Source: Phycisphaerales bacterium UBA1845
Lineage (GTDB): Bacteria > Planctomycetota > Phycisphaerae > UBA1845
DNA length: 16,028 bases
Assembly (NCBI GenBank): GCA_002338715.1
Contig: DDIR01000096.1
Location: 1 to 16,028, forward strand
Direction of reading: 5' to 3'
Shown in pieces: positions 1 to 7,678 of the stretch. Positions within the stretch are counted from its first letter, which is position 1; each line of letters begins with the position of its first letter. The notes under the pieces are model-generated. The model was given only the letters and a program-made list of their open reading frames with translations. It did not search any database and was not told where the DNA came from. The position numbers and the translations under genes were made by a program.

Positions 1-1790
1 AATCCGCCTCCGCCGCCACCGCCACCGCCGCCACCTTGGCCACCGCCACCGGTGACGTCAACGCGCGGTCCCTCGAAGTCGGGGACGCTCAGCAGCAGGT
101 CTTCAATGGGGTAGACATCAACGTAGGTGTCTTTGTCGAGCAGGGTCTGGGTCGCGATCTTGATGACGCCGTCGGCCACCACGTATCCCAATTCCACTTC
201 ACCGCCGCCAACCTGATCCAGCACTTCCTTGAGTGCCTTCTTGAAGGTGACTTCGGAGGGGAACTGCAACGTGACGGGCAGGTCGCGATCGATGCCAACC
301 GCTTCGAGATCGTTCCAGATAACCGTGATGTTGGTTCCCTGGTTGGTTGCGAATTCATCGATGACTTCTTCAAACGTGGTGTCTTCGATATTGATCGGAA
401 TGGATGAATCCAGCTTGGCGTGAAGCTGACGATCCTCTGCCGAAAGGCGTTCACGGCCCGTGGCGACACGCTCTGGTCCTGAGGTGATTTCGATCCAATC
501 GCTTGGGTATTGAATGGTTTGATGCCAGGGGATTTTCGATTCTTCTGTGTCGACCAATAGCGCCTGCGCCTGCTTGTACATCTCCTGACGCGAGTCGTAC
601 TGGCGCTTGATTTGGTAGACGTCACTCAGTTCGTCAATCATCCAGCGGGCACGATCGTTGCGCGGGTCGAGGGCGACAACCTGTTCCAGAACGGCGATGG
701 CCTTCTTGAGTTCGCGGTCCTTGCGAAGCTGAAGGGCTTCGTTCATGAGAGCGTCAATCCGGCGGCTACGGCGCTCGGCTGTCTGGCGATTGCGGTCACG
801 CTCGGTGCTCTGGATTTCGTCGCGCTGCTTGCGGGCACGGATTTCGTCATTGCGCTCGTACTCGGCGTCGAGGTTTTTTTCCAACGCCTCGATCTCGCTC
901 ATGATGCTTTCATACTTGACGAGCGGGTCGGCGTACTGCTTGGCCCCTTCAACCACCTGGCGGGCGCTAAGCAGCAACTCGCGGGCGAGGTCGAAGTTGC
1001 CATCGATGATTGCGGCTTGGATTTCCTTTTCATATCCGCGGAAGGTTTCCTGGGCACGCTGCCATTGAATCTGATTCCGTGAGCGGATGCGGTCGAGGAG
1101 CGAGCCGCCCTTTGATTCGACGCGGTTGTGGCTGCTGGCTTGGTCGATGCCGTCCACTGCCTGCGGATATCCCGGAACCTTCTGAAGGGCCTGGTTGAAG
1201 AGGCGAATGGCCTCATCGTTGTTACCGGCTTGCAGGGCTTCGTACCCGGGGCGCGTCAACTCGCGAGCCTGTTCGTTGTTGGTACCGGATGACGGGCCGT
1301 TGGCTGCGTACTGCGAAAGGCCCTGCGATCGGTTCACCGGCGTCGTTCCACCCGAACGGGTCGAACGGGTGTTTTCGATTTCGCGCTTGTGGCGCATCGC
1401 GGTGGAGCGTTGCATCGGCGTGGCGTACTCGTTGGCGACAACCGCGTTGAAGAGCGTCTCGGCATCGCCCAGGCGTGACTGCTTGTGAGCCTGCACGCCG
1501 TCGTCGAGATCGGTTTGCGCCTGATCAACCATGCGAAGCGCGACCCGCGAGCGATTCACGTAGTCCTTCCGCTGCGCCTGCATCGCGGGATCAAGATCGT
1601 CGCGATCGATGGCGAGAAGCGCCGCCTGGGCTTCGCTGTAATTGCCCTGATCAAACAGAGCAATCGCAGCGCTAAGCGCGTCGTCCGCATCGCCGGCATG
1701 GACGAACGCGGGCATCGCAAAAGACAGCGCGAATGCAAGGATGGAAGTGGTTGAAGAGATACGCTTTGCCAAGAGCCTAGATGGATGCAC
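1..1790 (-). CDS. Secreted repeat / secretin-N-like protein, partial (C-terminus off the left edge)
   Basis: The reading frame is open from 1790 down to the left edge, giving 596 residues without a stop. The GTG start at 1790-1788 is chosen because AAGGAG lies 7 nt upstream and because it yields a good signal peptide: MHPSRLLAKR, a hydrophobic stretch, then AFVHA before GDADD. The mature part is helical and charged, with TPR-like stretches near residues 195-215 (FNQALQKVPGYPQA) and 355-385 (AIAVLEQVVALDPRNDRAR) and a probable coiled coil between them. Residues about 455-570 form two alpha/beta units, including TTFEEVIDEF and VTFKKALKEVLDQV, like the short N-terminal secretin/STN modules of large planctomycete proteins. 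Residues 581-596 are 15 Gly and one Gln. A secretin-type or other envelope C-terminal domain may follow outside the window. The family assignment is by pattern only; the frame and signal peptide are clear. Confidence 0.8.
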   Translation of the reverse strand, partial: MHPSRLLAKRISSTTSILAFALSFAMPAFVHAGDADDALSAAIALFDQGNYSEAQAALLAIDRDDLDPAMQAQRKDYVNRSRVALRMVDQAQTDLDDGVQAHKQSRLGDAETLFNAVVANEYATPMQRSTAMRHKREIENTRSTRSGGTTPVNRSQGLSQYAANGPSSGTNNEQARELTRPGYEALQAGNNDEAIRLFNQALQKVPGYPQAVDGIDQASSHNRVESKGGSLLDRIRSRNQIQWQRAQETFRGYEKEIQAAIIDGNFDLARELLLSARQVVEGAKQYADPLVKYESIMSEIEALEKNLDAEYERNDEIRARKQRDEIQSTERDRNRQTAERRSRRIDALMNEALQLRKDRELKKAIAVLEQVVALDPRNDRARWMIDELSDVYQIKRQYDSRQEMYKQAQALLVDTEESKIPWHQTIQYPSDWIEITSGPERVATGRERLSAEDRQLHAKLDSSIPINIEDTTFEEVIDEFATNQGTNITVIWNDLEAVGIDRDLPVTLQFPSEVTFKKALKEVLDQVGGGEVELGYVVADGVIKIATQTLLDKDTYVDVYPIEDLLLSVPDFEGPRVDVTGGGGQGGGGGGGGGGG

Positions 1791-1797
1791 AGGTGCT

Positions 1798-1803
1798 CTC
1801 CTT
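1798..1803 (-). promoter_or_regulatory. Shine-Dalgarno AAGGAG deciding a GTG start
   Basis: On the minus strand AAGGAG is followed by 7 nt and then GTG at 1790. The next in-frame ATG is inside the hydrophobic core of the signal peptide, so this site fixes the start at GTG. Confidence 0.7.
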
Positions 1804-1962
1804 AGCTGGATTTCAGGTGACGTTTGCAGGAATGAACGCGGGCCCTGCCAACGCACGGAAGGTTTCGATGACGATGACGTTCCAACCGCCCAACATTCGA
1901 GCCGCCAAAGAATGACGAGAATGGCGCGCCGACGGGTGGACCCTCGCCCTTAAAGTGATGGC

Positions 1963-2019
1963 ACATTACCGGCTAAGACTATGGGCTGCAAGCACATAAG
2001 TCGCGATCCGCCCTGTCAA
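1963..2019 (-). promoter_or_regulatory. Candidate promoter(s) for the secreted protein at 1-1790
   Basis: The 270-bp gap between the two minus-strand genes holds two weak sigma70-like pairs. One is TTGACA (2019-2014) with TATGTG 15 bp downstream. The other is TTGCAG (1991-1986) with TAATGT (1968-1963) 17 bp downstream. Both -10 boxes match only about half of the consensus. An imperfect GC-rich inverted repeat at about 2008-2028 has no T-run and is not called a terminator. Confidence 0.25.
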
Positions 2020-2060
2020 ATCAGCGGGCGGGACCTGTGGCTGTCGGTGGGATGGAATTC

Positions 2061-3185
2061 TTAAAGCAAGCGTTGCAGCGAGGCGGTCACCCGATCGATG
2101 TCATCCGACGTCAGTTCGGCGTGGAAGGGCAGTGCAATGGTTCGCTCTGAAAGGGCCTCGCAAACCGGAAAGTCGCCCGGTTTGAACCCAAAGGATTCGC
2201 GGTAAAACGGTTGCAAGTGAAGCGGGGCGAAATAGTTGCTGCACGCGATGCCCTCTTCGCGGAGCGCGTCGAGCATCTTATCACGGGCTTCGGGGGCGTA
2301 TCCGTCGCGAAGCCGGACAACATAAACGAACCAGCTTTTGTGGCATCCGGGCGTGATTGCCTGGGTTGTGATGCGGTCTTCGCTGGCGAGGCGCTCGTCG
2401 TACATCTTGGCCACCTTGGCCCGCTTGGTCAGGATTTCATCGAGCCGGTCGAGTTGGACGCTTCCGATGGCGCAGTTGATGTCGCTCAACCGGAAGTTGT
2501 ACCCGAGGCGCTCGTGGGCGAGCCAACTTGCGCCGCTGCCACGACCCTGGTTGCGAACGGACTGGGCGATCTCCGCAATCTGATCGTCATCGGTCACGAC
2601 CATGCCGCCTTCGCCGGTGGTGATCTGCTTGTTTGGATAGAACCCGAAGACACCCGCATCACCCAACGAGCCAGCCGGCTTACCGTTGAGCGTCGCGCCG
2701 AGCGCTTCGCACGAGTCTTCGATCACGCGAACGTTGCGCGACTTGGCGAGTTTCATGAATGCGTCCATGTCGGGCGTGATGCCGAAGACATCGACGGGAA
2801 TCAATCCCTTGGTCTTCGCGTTGATCGCCGCGTCGGTCTTGTTGGGATCGAGGCACCATGTGTCGGGGTCGATGTCGGCGAACTTTGGGGTCGCGCCGAC
2901 AAACATGATGCAGTTGGATGACGCGATGAATGAAAAAGGGGTGGTGATGACTTCGTCACCCGGTCCGATGCCCATGCCCAACAGCGTCAGGTGCAGGGCG
3001 CTCGTGCCACTGTTGCATGCGACGGCGTATTTCGTCTTGCACTGTGCCGCAAACTTCTCCTCAAACTCGATAACCTTGGGACCCAGCGAAAGGTTTGGCG
3101 TCTTGAGCACCTCAACAACGGCGTCGATTTCCTTCTGCGAGATATCGGGCCTTGCGAGACCGATGGGCGTGTTTGATGCGTTCAT
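2061..3185 (-). CDS. DegT/DnrJ/EryC1/StrS-family PLP sugar aminotransferase
   Basis: A full-length 374-residue member of the DegT/DnrJ/EryC1/StrS family, cytoplasmic PLP enzymes that transfer an amino group, usually from glutamate, to a nucleotide-linked keto-sugar. Visible motifs in order: the phosphate-binding loop ACNSGTSALHLTL (S59-G60-T61), IEDSCEALGA with D157 facing the pyridine nitrogen, GFYPNKQITTGEGG with the Schiff-base lysine K186, and GYNFRLSDINCAIG near 228-241. The C-terminal SNYFAPLHLQP segment is also typical. The start is the ATG at 3185; GGAG lies 12 nt upstream, which is rather far. It is divergent from the UDP-sugar dehydrogenase gene, which suggests both build an amino-sugar nucleotide for surface polysaccharide. 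The substrate cannot be read: a WbpE-like role on the oxidised UDP-GlcNAc route would fit the neighbour, but perosamine-synthase-like relatives are equally possible. Confidence 0.92.
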   Translation of the reverse strand: MNASNTPIGLARPDISQKEIDAVVEVLKTPNLSLGPKVIEFEEKFAAQCKTKYAVACNSGTSALHLTLLGMGIGPGDEVITTPFSFIASSNCIMFVGATPKFADIDPDTWCLDPNKTDAAINAKTKGLIPVDVFGITPDMDAFMKLAKSRNVRVIEDSCEALGATLNGKPAGSLGDAGVFGFYPNKQITTGEGGMVVTDDDQIAEIAQSVRNQGRGSGASWLAHERLGYNFRLSDINCAIGSVQLDRLDEILTKRAKVAKMYDERLASEDRITTQAITPGCHKSWFVYVVRLRDGYAPEARDKMLDALREEGIACSNYFAPLHLQPFYRESFGFKPGDFPVCEALSERTIALPFHAELTSDDIDRVTASLQRLL

Positions 3186-3327
3186 CTGGTTGGGGTGCTC
3201 CAGTTAAAAAATGGTCCCTGGCAATACTGGTCTGGCACTATTGGTCCGTGGGCTGACGTCAATACGATCCGATACGCCCCAGGTTCACAGTCGGTTCGAC
3301 TGATTTGTCGACCGGACCGCGAATTCA

Positions 3328-3351
3328 CTGCCGAAGCTATTCGATCGGCAG
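3328..3351. repeat. Inverted repeat CTGCCGA / TCGGCAG
   Basis: Two perfect 7-bp arms (3328-3334 and 3345-3351) are separated by 10 bp in the divergent intergenic region. It could be an operator shared by both genes or a hairpin in the leader of the aminotransferase mRNA. No T-run follows it. The function is unknown. Confidence 0.4.
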
Positions 3352-3481
3352 ATCAAGGGGCAAAGCTGACATTTGACCGGTATTGGCGGCGGCTATTGCC
3401 TGCCGCAATTCTTGCCGATCTTAAAGCCATCGGCGGGTTTGGATGATAGCAGACCCGGGGACTGCCTCGCAATGCGTCCGC

Positions 3482-3509
3482 TTGCAGGAATACAGTCGGA
3501 ATCTATGAT
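3482..3509 (+). promoter_or_regulatory. Probable sigma70-type promoter for the UDP-sugar dehydrogenase
   Basis: TTGCAG at 3482-3487 and TATGAT at 3504-3509 have a 16-bp spacer, with 4/6 and 5/6 matches to consensus. The predicted transcript would start near 3516 and carry a leader of about 75 nt before the GTG start at 3591. Confidence 0.55.
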
Positions 3510-3590
3510 GACCGCTCGTTATTCAGCCTGAATGCGTGCTGCATGCATATGCGCCAACTCGATTGGCCAACTCTATTGGAGACTTGATCC

Positions 3591-4910
3591 GTGCCTCACA
3601 CTGACTTGATACGTCGCATCAATGATCGCAAAGCCGTCGTCGGCATCGTGGGTATGGGCTATGTCGGATTGCCCTTGTCGCGTTCTTTTTATGAAGCTGG
3701 TTTCAAGGTGGTCGGTTTCGATGTGGACCCCCGCAAAGTCACGCAATTGAATGCGGGCAAGAGCTACATCAAACACATTCCGTCAGACTTCATCAAAGAA
3801 GCGATCAAGAAGAAGATGTTCTCGGCGACAGATAAGTTCGCGAGCATCTCCAAAGTTGACGCGATCATCATCTGCGTACCGACGCCGCTGACCAAGATGC
3901 GCGAGCCCGACATGTCGTACGTGTCGAGCACATGCGAGATGGTGTCGAAGTACCTTCGCAAAGGTCAGTTCGTCTGTCTCGAAAGCACCACGTATCCCGG
4001 CACCACCCGCGAGTTGATGCAGCCGATCCTCGAAAAGAGCGGTGTCAAAGCCGAGAAGGATTTCTTCCTCGCCTATTCGCCCGAACGCGAAGATCCGGGT
4101 CGCAAGTCGCACAACACCACGACGATCCCCAAGCTCGTCGGCGGGTTGGGGCCCAAGAGTCTCGCTGTCGCCAAAGCCCTTTATGGTGCCGCCCTCGAAA
4201 CAATCGTGCCGGTGTCCAGTTGCGAAGTCGCAGAAGCCGCGAAGATTCTTGAAAACGTCTATCGCTCGGTGAACATCGCGCTGATCAACGAGATGAAGGT
4301 TCTGCTCGACCGCATGGGGATCAACGTGTGGGAAGTGGTTGATGCTGCGGCCACCAAACCGTTCGGATACCAGGCGTTCTATCCGGGACCAGGCCTGGGC
4401 GGTCATTGTATTCCGATCGACCCGTTCTATCTGACGTGGAAGGCCCGCGAATACGGCATGTCCACGCAGTTCATCGAGTTGGCTGGTGAGATCAACACCA
4501 ACATGCCGCACTACGTCATCAGCCGCGTCGCCCTTGCGCTGAACAAATTCAAGAAATCGATCAACGGCTCGAAGGTCCTGGTTTTGGGATTGGCGTACAA
4601 GAAAGACGTGGACGACATTCGCGAATCGCCGTCGATTGAGCTGATCGAACTCTTGAAGGAACAGGGGGCCAGCGTCGATTACAACGATCCATACGTGGCC
4701 CAAACCCACCAGCAGCGTGAACACGACCTGAAAATGAAGAGCAAACCGCTGTCAGAGGCGATGTTGAAGTCATACGACTTGGTATTGGTTGCAACCGATC
4801 ACAGCGACTACGATTATCAATGGATAGTCAACAATGCGAATTTGATAGTCGATACGCGAAACGCAACTGCCTCATGCAAATCGGGACGCAAGAAAATCGT
4901 TCGGGCCTAG
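3591..4910 (+). CDS. wbpA: UDP-N-acetylglucosamine 6-dehydrogenase-like nucleotide-sugar dehydrogenase
   Basis: A 439-residue cytoplasmic dehydrogenase of the UDP-Glc/GDP-Man family. It would oxidise C6 of a UDP-hexose twice using NAD to give a UDP-uronic acid. The Rossmann motif VGIVGMGYVGLPLS is at 16-30 and the SYIKHIP segment at 58-64 resembles the WbpA-type UDP-GlcNAc enzymes. ESTTYPGTT (131-139), KILENVYRSVNIALINE, and GPGLGGHCIPIDP with the catalytic cysteine C273 all follow. The C-terminal domain has LGLAYKKDVDDIRESP near 332-347. Length is normal. The start is GTG at 3591, preceded by GGAGA with an 8-nt gap. The divergent aminotransferase supports a polysaccharide amino-sugar role. 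Substrate (UDP-GlcNAc rather than UDP-Glc) is inferred from motif style. Confidence 0.93.
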   Translation: MPHTDLIRRINDRKAVVGIVGMGYVGLPLSRSFYEAGFKVVGFDVDPRKVTQLNAGKSYIKHIPSDFIKEAIKKKMFSATDKFASISKVDAIIICVPTPLTKMREPDMSYVSSTCEMVSKYLRKGQFVCLESTTYPGTTRELMQPILEKSGVKAEKDFFLAYSPEREDPGRKSHNTTTIPKLVGGLGPKSLAVAKALYGAALETIVPVSSCEVAEAAKILENVYRSVNIALINEMKVLLDRMGINVWEVVDAAATKPFGYQAFYPGPGLGGHCIPIDPFYLTWKAREYGMSTQFIELAGEINTNMPHYVISRVALALNKFKKSINGSKVLVLGLAYKKDVDDIRESPSIELIELLKEQGASVDYNDPYVAQTHQQREHDLKMKSKPLSEAMLKSYDLVLVATDHSDYDYQWIVNNANLIVDTRNATASCKSGRKKIVRA

Positions 4911-4918
4911 CCCAAGCC

Positions 4919-6364
4919 ATGGCGGGTCGCCCGTTGGCTTCTCGCCACTGGATGGCGGTGGCTGTCGGGTTGTGCGTGATCGTTCAACCGCTGCGAACGT
5001 GTGCCCAATTGGCTTCGGACCCTGCAAGCGAAGAAACCAAACTAGCCCACGACAACGCGCTTCTTGAAGCGTGGGACAAAATCGGCGTGCGCATCAAGGA
5101 TGGCGAGTCGTGGGATGTCCTCGGCGCCGACCTCCGCGCCGCCATCGAACAGAACCACCTTTCAGAGCACGTGGGACGTTGTCAGCAGTTGCTCGCCAGC
5201 ATCGACGCAGTCATCAAGTCTCCACCACCTGACCATGGCGTCACCGAGCAATACGAAGTCGCCGAATTGATTCAGGCCCTGCCCAGAACGACGATACTCC
5301 ACCGTCTCGCGATCGTTCCCAACTTCTATTACGAATCCGTTGATCAGTTCGTCTGGGATTATTATTCGAGACGCAGGGTGACGTTTGATCCTGATCCGGC
5401 GATGGTGTTGTATGCACGCGGTCCGATGGTGATCGACCCATTGATCGAAAGCCTCAACGACCTGCGTGCGACCCGCAGCGTGGGAACATCAGAGGAAGGG
5501 TATCGCACGCCCGTGGTGGTTCGCGTTTGCGACGTGGCGCTCGCCCTGATCGAAAGCCTGAGCGGGTGCACGTTCAGAGAAACGAGCCATGCCAAGCCAT
5601 TGACATCGGAATGGTCTGCCGACGAACGAAACGCACTGGAGCAATCCATTCGAAAATGGCGGCGCGAAACCAAATCCCTGCCCCTTCCGGAAGCGATCGT
5701 CTGGCAGATAGAACACGGTCCCGAAAAACTTCGGATTCAGATGATCGACACGTTGATCGCGCGAAAGCAGCACGACGTGGCATTGTCCTATTTACAGAAA
5801 GTCTACGAGCAAGGGGCTGGAAGTGATCTTCCACAGATCGCCAACAGGCTGGTGCAAGCCGGTTCACGCGAACCACTCGATCACATCCATCGACTCGTCG
5901 CCGAGGGAAAGGGAATTCAGCGCGACATGGTCCTGCTCATTGCACACTATGGCGAACCGCGCGATTTTCAATTGCTCGTGCGGCTCGTCGAATCCTCCGA
6001 ACCCAACACCAGTCGCGGCTCGGCGAATTTGGTTCAGATGATTGTCGAGTCGCTGCGGGCGGCGAAAGACAGTCAGGCGATGTTGGCCGTCCCGGTTCAT
6101 GTCGCCGTCATTCGCGAGATGCAGGACGACTGGTCGGTGTTACTGGAGTCATCATCACCGCGACACGCATTCCCGCCGATCCTGGACATGTCGATCTACG
6201 CCATCCAGCGCGCAACCGGATTGGGATTTGGCGTCAATGACGAATCCGAAACGTTCGATCGCGCCCGGGGCGCCAAGGCAATTCTCACATGGTGGGAAGG
6301 CGAAGGCGAAGGGGCGTATGGGCTTGAGCAAAACAAACCGCACGCGCCGGTGGGTATTCGCTGA
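4919..6364 (+). CDS. Secreted helical-repeat-like protein of unknown function
   Basis: A protein of 481 residues that I do not recognise. The frame is open from ATG 4820, inside the dehydrogenase gene, but the ATG at 4919 is preferred: it lies 8 nt after the upstream stop and begins a plausible signal peptide (MAGRPLASRHWMAVAVGL, then TCAQLASD). No clear Shine-Dalgarno precedes it, so translation may be coupled to the gene above. The mature part is mostly helical, with repeated units such as GPMVIDPLIESLNDLR and VALALIESLSG, and ends with a TGLGFG... AILTWWEGEGE segment. HEAT-like secreted proteins of planctomycetes often end similarly with a Trp-rich helix. No catalytic motif is visible. It may be co-transcribed with the dehydrogenase, but a role in polysaccharide export is only a guess. 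Confidence 0.72.
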   Translation: MAGRPLASRHWMAVAVGLCVIVQPLRTCAQLASDPASEETKLAHDNALLEAWDKIGVRIKDGESWDVLGADLRAAIEQNHLSEHVGRCQQLLASIDAVIKSPPPDHGVTEQYEVAELIQALPRTTILHRLAIVPNFYYESVDQFVWDYYSRRRVTFDPDPAMVLYARGPMVIDPLIESLNDLRATRSVGTSEEGYRTPVVVRVCDVALALIESLSGCTFRETSHAKPLTSEWSADERNALEQSIRKWRRETKSLPLPEAIVWQIEHGPEKLRIQMIDTLIARKQHDVALSYLQKVYEQGAGSDLPQIANRLVQAGSREPLDHIHRLVAEGKGIQRDMVLLIAHYGEPRDFQLLVRLVESSEPNTSRGSANLVQMIVESLRAAKDSQAMLAVPVHVAVIREMQDDWSVLLESSSPRHAFPPILDMSIYAIQRATGLGFGVNDESETFDRARGAKAILTWWEGEGEGAYGLEQNKPHAPVGIR

Positions 6365-6478
6365 CATATCCGCTACACTCCGACATCGAAGTGGGTGGGG
6401 GCGCAAACTCCCGCACGCAACGACTCGTTACTTGGGGCCAATCACCGCGATTCTGCAAACTGTGAGGAGCTTTCTATT

Positions 6479-6967
6479 ATGACCGCGCTTGTCAGCATCA
6501 TCATGGGTTCAAAATCAGACTGGGAAACAATGTCCAAGGCGGCTGACACCCTGACCCAACTGGGCGTACCGCACGATGTCCGCGTGCTCTCCGCCCATCG
6601 AACGCCCGACGAACTCATTGCCTATCTGGAAGCAGCCGAGAAAGAAGGCGTCGAAGTGTTCATCGCAGCGGCTGGTGGAGCTGCCCACCTTGCGGGCGTG
6701 GTTGCCAGTCGGACGGTGCGTCCGGTGCTGGGGGTTCCGATGCAATCACCGGCGCTTCAAGGCCTGGACTCGTTGCTTTCGACAGTTCAGATGCCGTCAG
6801 GAATTCCAGTTGCCACGTTTGCGATCGGGGCAGCCGGCGCGGTCAATGCGGCGCTTTTCGCCACATCGATTCTGGGCAACGCGATGCCGGAATATTCGAA
6901 AAAGGTCAAAGCCCATCGAGACGCCAAGCGCAAGGCGATTTTGGCCAACCCCGACCCCCGCAAGTAG
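6479..6967 (+). CDS. purE: N5-carboxyaminoimidazole ribonucleotide mutase
   Basis: A 162-residue protein of the usual PurE length, which moves the carboxylate of N5-CAIR to C4 to form CAIR in purine synthesis. Near the N-terminus is GSKSDWETM (S11, D14, W15), then SAHRTPDEL with the active-site histidine H40, AAAGGAAHLAGVVA, PVLGVPMQSPALQGLDSLLS and QMPSGIPVATFAIG with AGAVNAALFA. The SDW signature marks class I PurE, which normally works with PurK. The start is ATG 6479, with GAGGAG 9 nt upstream; the frame extends upstream to 6395 but without similarity. No purK is adjacent, so the gene stands alone here and ends at a terminator. Confidence 0.96.
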   Translation: MTALVSIIMGSKSDWETMSKAADTLTQLGVPHDVRVLSAHRTPDELIAYLEAAEKEGVEVFIAAAGGAAHLAGVVASRTVRPVLGVPMQSPALQGLDSLLSTVQMPSGIPVATFAIGAAGAVNAALFATSILGNAMPEYSKKVKAHRDAKRKAILANPDPRK

Positions 6968-7027
6968 CGCGAGCAGTGCCGATCCAACTCCGATCCGTTC
7001 AATCGGACCAAACAGAATAACCATTAC

Positions 7028-7070
7028 CAGCCCGCTCAGCCCCGATGGCTCGTGCCGGGCTGTTTTCTTG
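7028..7070 (+). terminator. Intrinsic terminator after purE
   Basis: CAGCCCG (7028-7034) pairs perfectly with CGGGCTG (7056-7062), and TTTTCTT follows directly. An inner AGCCC can pair with the same 3' arm. It lies about 60 nt after the purE stop. Confidence 0.7.
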
Positions 7071-7154
7071 AACCCCCGTTTTCGGTGAATTGTATCATTG
7101 CATAGAGAGAGGCGATTCGGGAAGGATCAGCCGTTTGGAGTCGGGGGACACACA

Positions 7155-7253
7155 ATGAATCTGTTTCAATGGACTGGAATGGCGATGTTATTCTTGTCGG
7201 TGATGGTCTGCGTGCTTGATTTCGCGGGTCTGCAACTGCGGCGCGATGTCTGA
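7155..7253 (+). CDS. Possible small membrane peptide (32 residues)
   Basis: ATG at 7155 is preceded by GGGGGA with a 6-nt gap, and the ORF encodes 32 residues. The sequence is MNLFQWTG, a hydrophobic run MAMLFLSVMVCVL, then DFAGLQLRRDV, so it reads as one membrane helix with a positively charged tail, probably cytoplasmic. No family is recognised. It lies just after the purE terminator and would need its own promoter, which I did not find. Short ORFs of this size occur by chance; the SD-like sequence and the topology raise it above noise, but it remains a candidate only. Confidence 0.4.
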   Translation: MNLFQWTGMAMLFLSVMVCVLDFAGLQLRRDV

Positions 7254-7375
7254 TTTGATGACATTCGCCTGCCGGGAACGCTGATTTATTCACGACCCTT
7301 TCACATAAAGATCGTTGCAATCGGTGTTATCAATCGAATACAAGAGAATTGATTGATCGCGATCCGTTTGGACGC

Positions 7376-7495
7376 ATGTTTGGAACCATGCTCATGACCA
7401 TGATGATGACCCGGAATCGAAATACGTCAGCCGCCCGTGTGGGCTGCGACCATCTCAGCATCATCATTATTTGCCGCCCGCTCGGGCGGCGATGA
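7376..7495 (+). CDS. Possible Met/Ile-rich leader peptide (39 residues)
   Basis: An ORF encoding 39 residues. It begins MFGTMLMTMMMTR, with six Met in the first eleven residues, and later has LSIIIICRPLGRR with four consecutive Ile codons (7460-7471). The last codons form the hairpin at 7473-7490, and a strong terminator lies 30 nt after the stop. The Met-codon run ATGATGATG (7400-7408) is exactly complementary to CATCATCAT (7459-7467) on the Ile side. This arrangement resembles amino-acid attenuator leaders, in which codon runs sit on alternative RNA arms. There is no good Shine-Dalgarno upstream. No biosynthetic gene follows the terminator directly; the next ORF begins at 7701. Translation is inferred, not shown. 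Confidence 0.4.
   Translation: MFGTMLMTMMMTRNRNTSAARVGCDHLSIIIICRPLGRR
7473..7490 (+). promoter_or_regulatory. GC-rich hairpin at the end of the leader ORF
   Basis: GCCGCCCG (7473-7480) and CGGGCGGC (7483-7490) form a perfect palindrome around CT. The GGGCGG of its 3' arm (7484-7489) is also complementary to CCGCCC (7533-7538) in the loop of the terminator that follows. A ribosome occupying the 5' arm could therefore let an alternative, antiterminating pairing form. The function is inferred. Confidence 0.5.
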
Positions 7496-7524
7496 GGTTT
7501 TCGTGCAATTTGTGTTTGCCCAAG

Positions 7525-7558
7525 ACCGTCATCCGCCCTTGCGTATGACGGTTTTTTT
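7525..7558 (+). terminator. Strong intrinsic terminator after the Met/Ile leader
   Basis: ACCGTCAT (7525-7532) pairs perfectly with ATGACGGT (7545-7552), with a 12-nt loop and a run of seven T at 7552-7558. It lies 29 nt after the stop codon of the 39-residue ORF. Confidence 0.88.
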
Positions 7559-7609
7559 GAATCGTTTTGCAGGAAGCACTCTTGGCTGATGGATTAGCCG
7601 TCGATGGAA

Positions 7610-7678
7610 GTTGTTAAGTGAATCACCGGATGGCGACCGCAAGGATGGTCCGGATAACCGGCTGATTCGACTGACAAC
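7610..7678 (+). ncRNA. Long hairpin / possible structured 5' leader RNA
   Basis: A 69-nt segment folds on paper into one extended stem. GTTGT (7610-7614) pairs with ACAAC (7674-7678), AGT (7617-7619) with ACT (7670-7672), GAATCA (7620-7625) with TGATTC (7663-7668), and CCGG (7626-7629) with CCGG (7658-7661). An apical stem pairs GACC (7635-7638) with GGTC (7647-7650). Small internal loops separate these. CTGAC (7671-7675) can instead pair with GTCAG (7683-7687) just before the Shine-Dalgarno of the ORF at 7701. No known riboswitch family was recognised. Confidence 0.4.

Larger units (their letters stand above)
3186..3590. other. Divergent intergenic region of 405 bp
   Basis: This region separates the aminotransferase (minus) from the dehydrogenase (plus). 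It holds a good plus-strand promoter at 3482-3509 and an inverted repeat at 3328-3351. An 83-codon open frame at 3195-3446 shows no family motif or ribosome binding site and is not called. No clear minus-strand promoter was found. Confidence 0.6.

Noticed and set aside
612..1082. Plus-strand frame of 156 codons, and several short minus frames between 89 and 1738
   Set aside because: They are alternative frames of the long partial minus-strand gene, which has a signal peptide and continuous open frame.
2008..2028. GC-rich imperfect inverted repeat after the aminotransferase
   Set aside because: The stem has a two-base bulge and no T-run follows on either strand, so a terminator is not supported.
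2211..2921. A 236-codon plus-strand frame
   Set aside because: It is antisense to the well-conserved aminotransferase.
3195..3446. 83-codon plus-strand frame in the divergent spacer
   Set aside because: No ribosome binding site or recognisable motif, and it ends before the promoter of the next gene.
3783..4724. A 313-codon antisense open frame
   Set aside because: It is a shadow of the UDP-sugar dehydrogenase with its intact Rossmann and GGHC motifs.
7036..7320. 94-codon minus-strand frame after purE
   Set aside because: It spans the purE terminator and has no motif; the plus-strand small ORF has better initiation signals.
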